Shown: positions 1-6,222, numbered from the stretch's first letter. The stretch is DNA of 6,484 bases from Candidatus Eiseniibacteriota bacterium (GCA_030622265.1 JAUXGG010000100.1:1-6484); one strand, 5' to 3'. Notes: generated from the sequence alone by a model not told the origin. Translations and numbers: made by a program.

Positions 1-326
1 GGCGACAGTTTTACCAGGTCCTCATCGTAGAGAAGCTTCCCGTCGGGCTTGATGTTTAGCCGGTGCTTGTCATAGCCCTCCTGGGACATTCCCACCCGCA
101 CGTCTGGCTCGATGACATAAGGATAGAAGATCCTACTGGGAGAGATTATGCACTGGGTGCTCGAAGCCCCGCCTCGCGCCTCAGGACCGTAAGACTGGGT
201 CATGGTGGCGGACTTGCCGTCGTGCACCGCCGCGGCACGCCCCAGGATCAGGCCCATGACCACCATTCCCTGGCCACCGTAGCCTGTGAATCTTACCTCT
301 TTCCGTGAAGGGGTTGCGCCTTTCAT
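1..326 (-). CDS. korC: 2-oxoacid:ferredoxin oxidoreductase, gamma subunit (partial, 3' end missing)
   Basis: This is the gamma subunit of the four-subunit cytoplasmic 2-oxoacid:ferredoxin oxidoreductase, which binds across the alpha/beta core and helps form the CoA site. About 108 residues are present and the gene leaves the window on the left; family members are usually about 180-190 aa, so roughly the C-terminal 40% is missing. Seen in the sequence: a glycine-rich GYGGQG motif at residues 15-20 and the family motif QSYGPEARGG at 44-53. The ATG (324-326) overlaps the korB stop by one base (TAATG on the minus strand), and a G-run (333-338) lies 6 nt upstream as a Shine-Dalgarno element. Translational coupling to korB is inferred. 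The substrate cannot be read from this fragment; the 2-oxoglutarate assignment rests on gene order. Confidence 0.9.
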   Translation of the reverse strand, partial: MKGATPSRKEVRFTGYGGQGMVVMGLILGRAAAVHDGKSATMTQSYGPEARGGASSTQCIISPSRIFYPYVIEPDVRVGMSQEGYDKHRLNIKPDGKLLYDEDLVKLS

Positions 327-1192
327 TATTCACCCCCCAGCTGCGTAGCGATGTTCTCGGTCTGGAAGTCCCTGAATGTGGGTCTCTCGATATCCAGGAA
401 CGTGCCGCAGACCACCTTGCCGTTCATATCGATGTCGGCTTCCCTGGGGTCCGCTCCGTGTTTGATGATGCTGTTGTCATGGTAGTGCTTCATCAGGTCC
501 AGCCCCGAGCCCAGGCGGTTCTTCCTGGCGAAGGCGGTGGGGCAGGGGCAGATGATCTCGATCACCCGGAATCCCTTCTTGGGCAGGGCTTCCCGCATCG
601 AGTTCTTGAGCCTTCTCATGTGAAGCGACGTCCACCGCGCGACATAGGTGGCCCCGCTCGCGATCGCGAGATATGGGATATTGAACGGGTAATCGTAGCT
701 CCCGTACGGTGCGGTCGAAGCCTTGGCCGAGATGGGAGTCGTCGGTCCCGCTTGCCCGCCGGTCATCCCATAGGTGAAGTTGTTAACGCAGATCACCAGG
801 AGGTCCATGTTCCTTCTTGCGGAATGAATGAAATGGTTGCCGCCGATGGCCACGAGATCGCCGTCGCCCGAATAGACAACCACCCTTAAGTCCGGGTTTG
901 CAAGCGCAAGCCCCGTGGCGAACGGTATGCCCCGGCCGTGGGTCGTGTGGAAGGAGTCCAGATTAAGATAGCCGGCAACACGGCCCGTACACCCGATGCC
1001 TGAGACCACTGCAACTTTATCCTCGGGGATGCCGGTTTCTTTGAGGGCCATGATGAAGCAGGTGAGGCCTGTACCCAGGCCGCAGCCAGAGCACCAGATG
1101 TGAGGCATCCGGTCCATCCTGAGGAGATCGGCCATCGGGTGAGTATCTTGTTCTACAATCGCAGTTTCTAAGTGAGCAGCCGGTTTGGTCAT
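326..1192 (-). CDS. korB: 2-oxoacid:ferredoxin oxidoreductase, beta subunit (thiamine-diphosphate binding)
   Basis: This is the catalytic subunit that binds thiamine diphosphate and a [4Fe-4S] cluster, decarboxylating a 2-oxoacid to the acyl-CoA while reducing ferredoxin. It has 288 aa, normal for the family. Seen: WCSGCG with C34 and C37, then C68 and C215/C217, matching the cluster-ligand pattern known for two- to four-subunit 2-oxoacid oxidoreductases. GDGD (109-112) followed about 25 residues later by NN (137-138) is the classical thiamine-diphosphate/Mg motif, and THGRG (84-88) is also typical. The ATG overlaps the korA stop by 4 nt (ATGA), with GGAGG at 1200-1204 seven bases upstream. 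The family is certain. 2-oxoglutarate is the preferred substrate by operon type, but 2-oxoisovalerate or another 2-oxoacid is not excluded. Confidence 0.95.
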   Translation of the reverse strand: MTKPAAHLETAIVEQDTHPMADLLRMDRMPHIWCSGCGLGTGLTCFIMALKETGIPEDKVAVVSGIGCTGRVAGYLNLDSFHTTHGRGIPFATGLALANPDLRVVVYSGDGDLVAIGGNHFIHSARRNMDLLVICVNNFTYGMTGGQAGPTTPISAKASTAPYGSYDYPFNIPYLAIASGATYVARWTSLHMRRLKNSMREALPKKGFRVIEIICPCPTAFARKNRLGSGLDLMKHYHDNSIIKHGADPREADIDMNGKVVCGTFLDIERPTFRDFQTENIATQLGGE

Positions 1193-2343
1193 TTGGCGGC
1201 CTCCTTAATTGCTTCGGCAATATCTTCGGGCTTGTGCGCATCTCCACCGGCATGAGGTACCAGGTAGCATTTGGCCTTCCCGGCAACGTGTCTTTCCACT
1301 TCCAGGGCAATCTGCCCGAAGTTGAGTTCCACGGTCACGAACGCCTTCACCCGCTCCGCGAGCTCCTTGATCATATAATCCGGGAAGGGCCATACCGTGA
1401 TAAGCCGGAGCATGCCGACCTTGACACCCGTCTTCCGGGCAAGGTCCATGCCTCTGTGGGCGACCCTTGAAGAGATGCCGTAGGAGACGACCACCACCTC
1501 GGCATCATCCATGTTGATCTTCTCGACCTCTATGATCTTCTTCTTGTTCTTCTGAATCTTGTTCATGAGGTGGCGGACCATCCAGTCCTGGGCTTCGGCG
1601 CTGATGTCCGGATAGCCCCGCTTGTCATGGGTGAGGCCCGTGATATGAATCTTATAACCATCGCCCGCCTTCACCATCTCGGGTATCTCGTCCTCCCCGC
1701 ACTCAAACGGCAGGTATTCGCCCGGCTTCTTCTTGGTATAGTTCCTGGGCACCAACTTGAGCTCTTCCCTGGGGGGAATGACCACCTTCTCGGTCATGTG
1801 GCCCACACTCTCATCGCTCATCACCAGGACCGGTGTCCGGTACTGCTCGGCCAGGTTGAAGGCCTTGATCGTGTGGTCGAATATCTCCTGCGGCGAATTG
1901 GGCGCCAGGGCGATTACCTCATAATCCCCGTGGGAACCCCACTTGGCCTGCATCATGTCTGCCTGGCCCGAGAGCGTGGGAAGCCCCGTTGAGGGGCCGC
2001 CGCGCTGGATGTTTACCAGCACCGTGGGGGTCTCAAGCACTATGCCCAACCCTAAGTTTTCCATCATCAGGCTGAAGCCCGGGCCCGACGTACAGGTCAT
2101 CGACTTCCAGCCACCCCAGGCCGCGCCCAGGATAGAGTTCATCGAGGCCATCTCGTCTTCCATCTGGATAAATATGCCGCCCACCTCGGGGAGTCTTAGC
2201 GACATCCGCTCGGCGATCTCGGTTGACGGGGTAATCGGATAGCCCCCGAAAAACATGCACCCTGCCGCCATCCCGCCTTCGGCGCAGGCGTGGTCTCCGG
2301 TCAGGAAATGCTCTCCCGTGAGCACTCTTCTCTCTTCACCCAC
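1189..2343 (-). CDS. korA: 2-oxoacid:ferredoxin oxidoreductase, alpha subunit
   Basis: This is the alpha subunit (384 aa), which forms the substrate-binding side of the active site against KorB. The N-terminal pyrimidine-binding-like domain covers about residues 10-260, with YPITPS at 35-40 (substrate loop) and RGGPSTG at 114-120. A second, transketolase-C-like domain runs from about 280 to the end. There is no fused gamma domain, so this is the separate-subunit arrangement and the length matches KorA/OorA. A lysine-rich patch (residues 262-269) marks the linker. The start is GTG (2341-2343), supported by GGAGG at 2352-2356 eight bases upstream, lying inside the end of korD. It begins 3 nt after the korD stop and overlaps korB by 4 nt. 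Specificity for 2-oxoglutarate is inferred from the four-gene D-A-B-C layout known from oorDABC/korDABC loci. Confidence 0.94.
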   Translation of the reverse strand: MGEERRVLTGEHFLTGDHACAEGGMAAGCMFFGGYPITPSTEIAERMSLRLPEVGGIFIQMEDEMASMNSILGAAWGGWKSMTCTSGPGFSLMMENLGLGIVLETPTVLVNIQRGGPSTGLPTLSGQADMMQAKWGSHGDYEVIALAPNSPQEIFDHTIKAFNLAEQYRTPVLVMSDESVGHMTEKVVIPPREELKLVPRNYTKKKPGEYLPFECGEDEIPEMVKAGDGYKIHITGLTHDKRGYPDISAEAQDWMVRHLMNKIQKNKKKIIEVEKINMDDAEVVVVSYGISSRVAHRGMDLARKTGVKVGMLRLITVWPFPDYMIKELAERVKAFVTVELNFGQIALEVERHVAGKAKCYLVPHAGGDAHKPEDIAEAIKEAAK

Positions 2344-2346
2344 GTC

Positions 2347-2664
2347 CTATACCTCCGCCTTTTCGGTCTTGTCAGTTTTCTTCGGGGTCTCTTCGGTGGT
2401 CTCGCCCTCTTCAATCAGCTCCGCATAGATGGCAAAGTCGGGGCAGATCAGCTCGCAGAGGCCGCAGCTGACACAGTCTTCCTCACGCACCGCGATCGGT
2501 GGGTGGTAACCCTTCTTGTTGAACTCTTGCGAAAGTTCAAGCACGTCCTTGGGACAATACTCGACACAGAAGCTGCATCCCTTGCACTGCTCCCTCACAA
2601 CATAGATCTTGCCATGGGGAACCTTGATGGTATCCGCATCGAGCGGTTTTCTCCAATACTTCAC
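2347..2664 (-). CDS. korD: 2-oxoacid:ferredoxin oxidoreductase, delta subunit (2[4Fe-4S] ferredoxin)
   Basis: This 105-aa bacterial-type ferredoxin subunit relays electrons from the KorB cluster to soluble ferredoxin. Two complete CxxCxxCxxxCP motifs are visible: C27, C30, C33, C37 and C64, C67, C70, C74. The roughly 26-residue insert between them and the short N-terminal extension with VPHGKIYVV are usual for delta subunits. After residue 82 the protein ends in a charged tail rich in Glu, Thr and Lys, probably disordered. The start is GTG (2662-2664); no in-frame ATG lies nearby upstream, and a GGGGG element (2674-2678) sits 9 nt upstream. It is the first gene of the operon, so the promoter must lie in 2665-2836, although I find no convincing minus-strand -35/-10 pair. 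Confidence 0.93.
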   Translation of the reverse strand: MKYWRKPLDADTIKVPHGKIYVVREQCKGCSFCVEYCPKDVLELSQEFNKKGYHPPIAVREEDCVSCGLCELICPDFAIYAELIEEGETTEETPKKTDKTEKAEV

Positions 2665-2711
2665 GCTAATATACCCCCATCTGTGGTAGACTGATCGAAA
2701 AGGGTATCAAT

Positions 2712-2736
2712 AATCCCATGCATAATCAATCCCATG
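2712..2736. repeat. Direct repeat AATCCCATG, two copies
   Basis: The nine bases AATCCCATG occur at 2712-2720 and again at 2728-2736, with starts 16 nt apart, between two divergent promoters. Tandem half-sites on nearly the same helix face (about 1.5 turns) can be regulator sites, but no known binding motif is recognised. Chance cannot be excluded for a repeat this short. Confidence 0.4.
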
Positions 2737-2747
2737 AACATTACCAT

Positions 2748-2762
2748 ACACCCTATGGGTGT
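2748..2762. promoter_or_regulatory. Perfect 15-bp palindrome, candidate operator
   Basis: ACACCC-TAT-GGGTGT is a perfect 6-3-6 inverted repeat. It lies 19 nt upstream of the TATAAT at 2782-2787, covering where the -35 contact would fall, which is the usual place for a repressor or an activator that replaces a weak -35. Function is inferred from position and symmetry only. Confidence 0.4.
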
Positions 2763-2781
2763 GCAAGAATAATTTAAGCTG

Positions 2782-2787
2782 TATAAT
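2782..2787 (+). promoter_or_regulatory. Candidate -10 box (TATAAT) for the phosphoesterase gene
   Basis: This exact TATAAT match sits 49 nt before the ATG at 2837, in the right orientation and in the only AT-rich stretch upstream. The hexamers at 16-18 nt spacing match TTGACA at no more than three positions, so the promoter may depend on an activator. Confidence 0.42.
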
Positions 2788-2836
2788 CTGGCTAAACAAG
2801 CGGTTAGGAGTGGGTCTCACAAGGGGGAAAACCAAC

Positions 2837-4633
2837 ATGAAATCAAGGTGTTCGGTCCTGTTCTGGGCTTTTCGGGTAATACTGCTGTGCGGTCTTGTGG
2901 TCACTGGTCCGGGGGTGCCGGCCGGGCAAGGTTTGGCCTCACCCACCATGGTACACGCGGACTCGTACGAGCCTTTCACCTTTGCCGTCCTGGGCGACAG
3001 GACCGGGGGGGCCAGAGAAGGTGTTTTTGAGCAGGTGGTTGAGGACATGAGGTTCCTCCGTCCCGATATCATCCTCACCGTGGGTGATCTCATCCAGGGT
3101 TACTCAAGTGACTCCGCCGGGGTCGAGGCCGAGTGGGACTATGTACTGGAGCTAATGGAAAGCATCGGGATAGAGTACCACCTTACCCCCGGGAACCATG
3201 ACATATGGAACGATCAGAGCCAGGCCATATACGAAAGAAGGGTGGGCAACCGCGATACTGCCCTTACCTACCGGAACAACCTCTTTATCATTCTTGATGT
3301 GTCCTTGCCCTACACCGCTGCCGCTATGCCGGAAGAGCAAATAGCGTGGATGGAAGACGCCCTTTCGGAGGCGCCCGATCATGCCCACACCTTTGTTTTC
3401 TATCACAAGCCCTTCTGGTGCGAGGACTTCTCCTCAGGGAGGGACAACCTCCTTCACGAGGTCTTTGTGGAGAACGGTGTGGATGCCGTTTTCACTGGCC
3501 ACTACCACCGGCAGTTCTATACCGAGCGCGACGGTATCCGCTACTACAGTATCTCGAGCTCCGGCGGCGGGCTTCCCCGCTGGGGAGCAGGGGAGGGTTC
3601 ATTCTATTCCTACATGTGGGTCAAGGTCGATGGTGACGACTTCGAGATAAGAACGCTGGAACCGAGGTTGGGAGATGCGGCCGATGAGATAACCATGGAC
3701 GACATGATGAGGATCGACGAGATCCTATCGGGTGTGGTCAAAACGGAGGAGATCCTGCTTGAGGTCCCTGTCCTTGAAGGGACGAAGAAGATCACGGTCA
3801 GCGTGGAGAATCCCTCGGCCGAGGCGACCCTCGCGGACACCGCGAGATGGTATGCCCGCGATTCCTGGACCGTGGATCCCGAACATGATTATGTGGAAGT
3901 GCCACCAGGCGAGGTAGCGACCCTGACGGCCTTTATCTCCAACGAGGAGCCGCTCTTCCCGGTGCCGCGCTTCAATGTGCGGGTACCCTACAAGGATGGC
4001 CGAACCATCGAGGTCAGCCGGCCCATAGCGATCAAGCGACTCATTCACTCTGAGCCTTGCGTCGAGGTTCCTTCAATTGACGGGAAACTCGATGATGAGG
4101 TCTGGCAGCTTCTTCCGGTTGAGGAGGCAGGCTTCGGGAGGGCAATTGAGAACGCGCCGGAAGACTCAACCCGTTTCAGGCTCTGTCATGATGAGGCGAA
4201 TCTATATATCGCCGTGGAGTGTTTCGACAGCCAACCCGACGAGATAAGTGGAACGGTTGAGGAGCGTGACGGATTCGCCAATCCCGATGATACCATCATG
4301 CTTGTCTTCAATCCGGAGCCGGGCCTGCGGGAGTTCTACCAGATCACGGTAAATCCCATCGGTACCATCTTCGACAGGTTCATCGAGATATGTCCCTTCG
4401 GTTCCTATGTCATGCATCCCGAGTGGGATGCCCCCGCTACCGTTGGTGCGGAGATCAGTGAGAGAGGCTGGACCGTCGAGATGGCCATTCCCCTTGAAGC
4501 ATTCGGGGGAGAGCCCGGATCCCGCTGGGGCTTTAACTTCATGAGATGGCACCACCGTCTTGAAGGCCCTACCCACTTTCAGCCCCCCATCCGGTATGAC
4601 TCAGCCTATATGGGAGTTCTGGAATTCAACTAA
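2837..4633 (+). CDS. Secreted calcineurin-like metallophosphoesterase with C-terminal CBM9-like domain
   Basis: This 598-aa exported protein hydrolyses an unknown phosphoester. Residues 1 to about 34 form a signal peptide: MKSR, a hydrophobic core to about residue 24, and likely cleavage after GLA (32-34). The metallophosphoesterase domain (about 47-275) has its metal-site motifs in order: GD (53-54), VGD (82-84), GNHD (119-122), H190 in FYHKPFW, and GHYH (221-224). The usual first DxH is D-R-T here. A beta-rich linker domain (about 305-408) leads to a CBM9-like/DOMON-type sandwich (about 410-598), opening with IDGKLDDEVW (414-423), the standard start of this carbohydrate-binding family. The ATG at 2837 is chosen because it directly precedes the signal peptide and has AAGGGGG (2821-2827) 9 nt upstream; the in-frame GTG at 2759 would bury the signal. 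Substrate unknown; a polysaccharide- or surface-attached phosphoester is a guess. Confidence 0.88.
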   Translation: MKSRCSVLFWAFRVILLCGLVVTGPGVPAGQGLASPTMVHADSYEPFTFAVLGDRTGGAREGVFEQVVEDMRFLRPDIILTVGDLIQGYSSDSAGVEAEWDYVLELMESIGIEYHLTPGNHDIWNDQSQAIYERRVGNRDTALTYRNNLFIILDVSLPYTAAAMPEEQIAWMEDALSEAPDHAHTFVFYHKPFWCEDFSSGRDNLLHEVFVENGVDAVFTGHYHRQFYTERDGIRYYSISSSGGGLPRWGAGEGSFYSYMWVKVDGDDFEIRTLEPRLGDAADEITMDDMMRIDEILSGVVKTEEILLEVPVLEGTKKITVSVENPSAEATLADTARWYARDSWTVDPEHDYVEVPPGEVATLTAFISNEEPLFPVPRFNVRVPYKDGRTIEVSRPIAIKRLIHSEPCVEVPSIDGKLDDEVWQLLPVEEAGFGRAIENAPEDSTRFRLCHDEANLYIAVECFDSQPDEISGTVEERDGFANPDDTIMLVFNPEPGLREFYQITVNPIGTIFDRFIEICPFGSYVMHPEWDAPATVGAEISERGWTVEMAIPLEAFGGEPGSRWGFNFMRWHHRLEGPTHFQPPIRYDSAYMGVLEFN

Positions 4634-5043
4634 GGTTCTCTCCAGGGGATGTTTCTGTCGGCTCGCCGTTGTGATACCAGCTCTTCTGGGACCACACTCG
4701 GGTCTGTTTGCTCAGAGTCCCTGAGTTTCCCAGGGAGGTGAGGCCAGAGTGGTGGTGAAGCTGCCGCTCACGGTGACGGGGGGCATGTCTCCGAACTCAC
4801 TGCCCTGTCCCGACGCTCTCAGGCTGGTCCCATATGAAGTTGTTGGGGAAAGGTAGAGGCGTCTCGAGTTCGATGTCATCTACCACTGCACGGAGCCACC
4901 AGCCGGCCTCTCCGGACTCCGAGGTCCCGAACCAAATATGAAGGGCCGGCACGGGGACTTGATCGGGCTCCCAATTTCCGCACCAGACTTAGGTCCCTGC
5001 CGAATTGGGGTTCACCTGACCATGTGCTCCAGTTAGGCCGCCC
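4626..5043 (-). pseudogene. Frameshifted remnant of a probable secreted beta-sandwich protein
   Basis: The 501 bp between the phosphoesterase and the radical SAM gene hold no intact gene, but protein-like stretches lie end to end on the minus strand in shifting frames. From right to left: NWSTWSGEPQFGRDLSLV (5034-4981); a 63-residue open stretch (4988-4800) containing HIWFGTSESGEAGWW and RAVVDDIELE; then PPVTVSGSFTTTLASPPW in the next frame (about 4770-4715); then VWSQKSWYHNGEP in the earlier frame, ending at a stop at 4626-4628. The pieces abut, so single-base indels plus the TGA at 4797-4799 would reconnect them. Repeated Trp and the VDDIEL motif resemble jelly-roll domains of secreted proteins; this is inference. 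No start codon can be assigned. Two weak hairpins (4711-4725 and 4718-4736) lack a T-run, so no terminator is called. Confidence 0.42.
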
Positions 5044-5075
5044 GGTTTTCCCCGACCCCGTCAGGACCCCAGAGC

Positions 5076-5121
5076 GGATCAGGCGCGCTGTCAAGCGTCG
5101 CCTCCATCCGGCTTGTTATGT
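5076..5121 (-). repeat. attC-like half site and stem-loop downstream of the radical SAM gene
   Basis: Starting 13 nt after the radical SAM stop, the minus strand reads ACATAACAAGCC (5121-5110), resembling the outer R''-side core of an integron attC site. An imperfect hairpin follows: 5076-5079 pairs with 5106-5109, 5081-5085 with 5099-5103, and 5086-5089 with 5094-5097, with an unpaired base at 5098, an internal mismatch at 5080/5104-5105 and loop GTCA. Unpaired bases on one arm are typical of attC. No matching second core (GTTRRRY on the minus strand) follows the stem, so the site looks degenerate or may belong to another palindromic repeat family. Confidence 0.35.
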
Positions 5122-5134
5122 GAATTTTCCATTT

Positions 5135-6037
5135 CTACTCAAGTCCATACACCTGTCTCGGAGCAAGATATTCTGGGAACTTGTCGAGTAATGCCAATCG
5201 TGCTGCATAGCACAGATGACACTCATCTACGTATTCATCCTTGAGCTCAAGACCATGCTCTTCGACTAGACGGATCGGACCTCCACGAACCAATGGACCA
5301 CAAATGGGATGCTTCTGGGCATCGTAGCCTTGAACCAACTCTGAAAACGGTGTCTTCCAACAGTTCCCCATGCTGATGCCCTGGCAGATCTGAACATTGC
5401 CGTAGACATCTACATGAACGCGTTTTGGATTCTCCAAATCCTCGTAGGGACATTCCTTGAGTTCCTCACAGCATCTGGTTGGCAATCCCTCGGTGAATTT
5501 CTCAACCGCCCTTCCTATCAATTTCATCCCGCCGCTGATTCCAGATGTCCCCTTCTCTTGGACCGGTTCTGCATCTTGCTTGACTTCCGGCTTGGCCTGG
5601 CAGAGCGAATACGTTGGTATTCCCAACTCTTCTGCTGCAGCGAGAGCACATTTGGCTGGGCTCTCTGCAACGTCACCATAATGCAGGTCGTCATCGCTGA
5701 CGCTCAGGTCTGAGATTCCAAGATCTGAAAGCGGCTTCAACCATAGTTGTGCATCTTCAACGCATGTCGACCAATAACCGTTGGATACGATTCCTGCCCT
5801 GAATCCCATTTCTCGCGCAAGTCTGATGCCTTCAACCATAATAGGGTAAAACAGAAATGGCTCACCGCCCTCAAAGTATACTTCCTGAACTGTTCCGATC
5901 CGTTTTGATTCCTCAAGCACTGCCGTTATCTGCTTCAACGTCATCGTTCCCTTTGACGTGGGGCTGCAATAGAGAAAACAGTGATCGCATGTCAGATTGC
6001 AGGTGTAGCTCAGAAGAAAGTGAACTCCAGTTATCAT
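5135..6037 (-). CDS. Stand-alone radical SAM protein with partial SPASM/twitch-like C-terminus
   Basis: This 300-aa radical SAM enzyme of unknown substrate acts in the cytoplasm. Seen: the cluster motif CNLTCDHC (C13, C17, C20), followed by C24; GGEP at 57-60 (SAM binding); SNGYW at 85-89. Beyond the barrel, C196, the G213-x4-C218 motif in GNVQICQG, C246, and C273-x2-C276 suggest one auxiliary [4Fe-4S] cluster of twitch/SPASM type; the final cysteines of a full SPASM domain are absent. From memory, the closing segment (PEYLAPRQVYGL) belongs to a recurrent, uncharacterised stand-alone family. The ATG (6035-6037) has GAGGA at 6045-6049, 7 nt upstream. No precursor peptide or partner gene is visible nearby. 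By eye it is less GC-rich than the kor operon and is flanked by attC-like elements, which suggests separate acquisition. Confidence 0.88.
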   Translation of the reverse strand: MITGVHFLLSYTCNLTCDHCFLYCSPTSKGTMTLKQITAVLEESKRIGTVQEVYFEGGEPFLFYPIMVEGIRLAREMGFRAGIVSNGYWSTCVEDAQLWLKPLSDLGISDLSVSDDDLHYGDVAESPAKCALAAAEELGIPTYSLCQAKPEVKQDAEPVQEKGTSGISGGMKLIGRAVEKFTEGLPTRCCEELKECPYEDLENPKRVHVDVYGNVQICQGISMGNCWKTPFSELVQGYDAQKHPICGPLVRGGPIRLVEEHGLELKDEYVDECHLCYAARLALLDKFPEYLAPRQVYGLE

Positions 6038-6061
6038 CCTTTATTCCTCATATACCGGACC

Positions 6062-6171
6062 GCGTATCTGCCGCGAGCGGCAAGGGCGGCGGGGTGTGTG
6101 CCGCTGCCGAAGGCAGCCCCCTTGCAGACACCGTGACGCCCGAGTACATTGGTTGCATACGCTTGTTAGGC
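6062..6171 (-). repeat. attC-like half site and extended nested stem-loop between the barrel gene and the radical SAM gene
   Basis: From 51 nt after the barrel-protein stop, the minus strand reads GCCTAACAAGC (6171-6161), the commonest form of the 5' attC core. Four helices then nest in order: 6157-6162 with 6062-6067, 6137-6141 with 6084-6088, 6128-6132 with 6093-6097, and 6112-6117 with 6103-6108 (loop GAA). A smaller hairpin (6069-6074/6077-6082) lies within one arm. The size, about 110 nt, is within the known attC range. The expected second core near 6050-6060 is absent (the plus strand has no AAC in 6038-6165), so the element is incomplete as an attC. The radical SAM Shine-Dalgarno begins about 13 nt beyond it. 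Confidence 0.38.
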
Positions 6172-6222
6172 GGCTGCGGGATCTCTAGCAGCAGCGCAGC
6201 ACTGCTGTATCCGCCCACTGGC

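Larger units (their letters stand above)
2665..2836. promoter_or_regulatory. Divergent intergenic region between korD and the phosphoesterase gene
   Basis: This 172-bp region must hold the start signals for both the kor operon (leftward) and the phosphoesterase (rightward). It is more AT-rich than the flanking genes. On the plus strand there is a perfect TATAAT (2782-2787) but no good -35 box at 16-18 nt spacing. On the minus strand TTGATA (plus 2705-2710) could be a -35, but the facing -10 (TACCAC) is poor. A palindrome and a direct repeat in the middle are listed separately. Confidence 0.6.

Noticed and set aside
305..889. Long plus-strand open frame opposite korB
   Set aside because: It is the antisense shadow of a gene with unmistakable conserved motifs; no independent coding signal was seen.
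2759..2836. Upstream in-frame GTG start for the phosphoesterase
   Set aside because: It would place 26 polar residues before a clear signal peptide and would start inside the palindrome and upstream of the TATAAT; the ATG at 2837 has its own ribosome site.
2837..2920. Lipoprotein signal (Cys within ILLCGL of the signal peptide)
   Set aside because: The residue before Cys is Leu rather than Gly, Ala or Ser, and the Cys lies in the middle of the hydrophobic core, so a type I signal is more likely.
4711..4736. Overlapping hairpins as a terminator for the phosphoesterase
   Set aside because: The stems are short and mutually exclusive, are followed by GGTGAGGCC rather than a T-run, and fall within the relict coding sequence.
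4876..5094. A 72-residue minus-strand open frame
   Set aside because: Arg/Gly/Ser-rich composition over most of its length, and it lacks a convincing start. Only about residues 20-37 look protein-like, and they join better to the next frame as part of the decayed gene.
5033..5107. Short minus-strand frame opening with MEATLDSAPDPLW
   Set aside because: It overlaps the stem-loop after the radical SAM gene and stops after 24 codons; joining it to the relict gene is too speculative.
6187..6209. Hairpin after the barrel gene as a Rho-independent terminator
   Set aside because: The 6-bp stem with a 7-nt loop has no following T-run in the minus-strand direction; it could equally be part of the neighbouring palindromic DNA.
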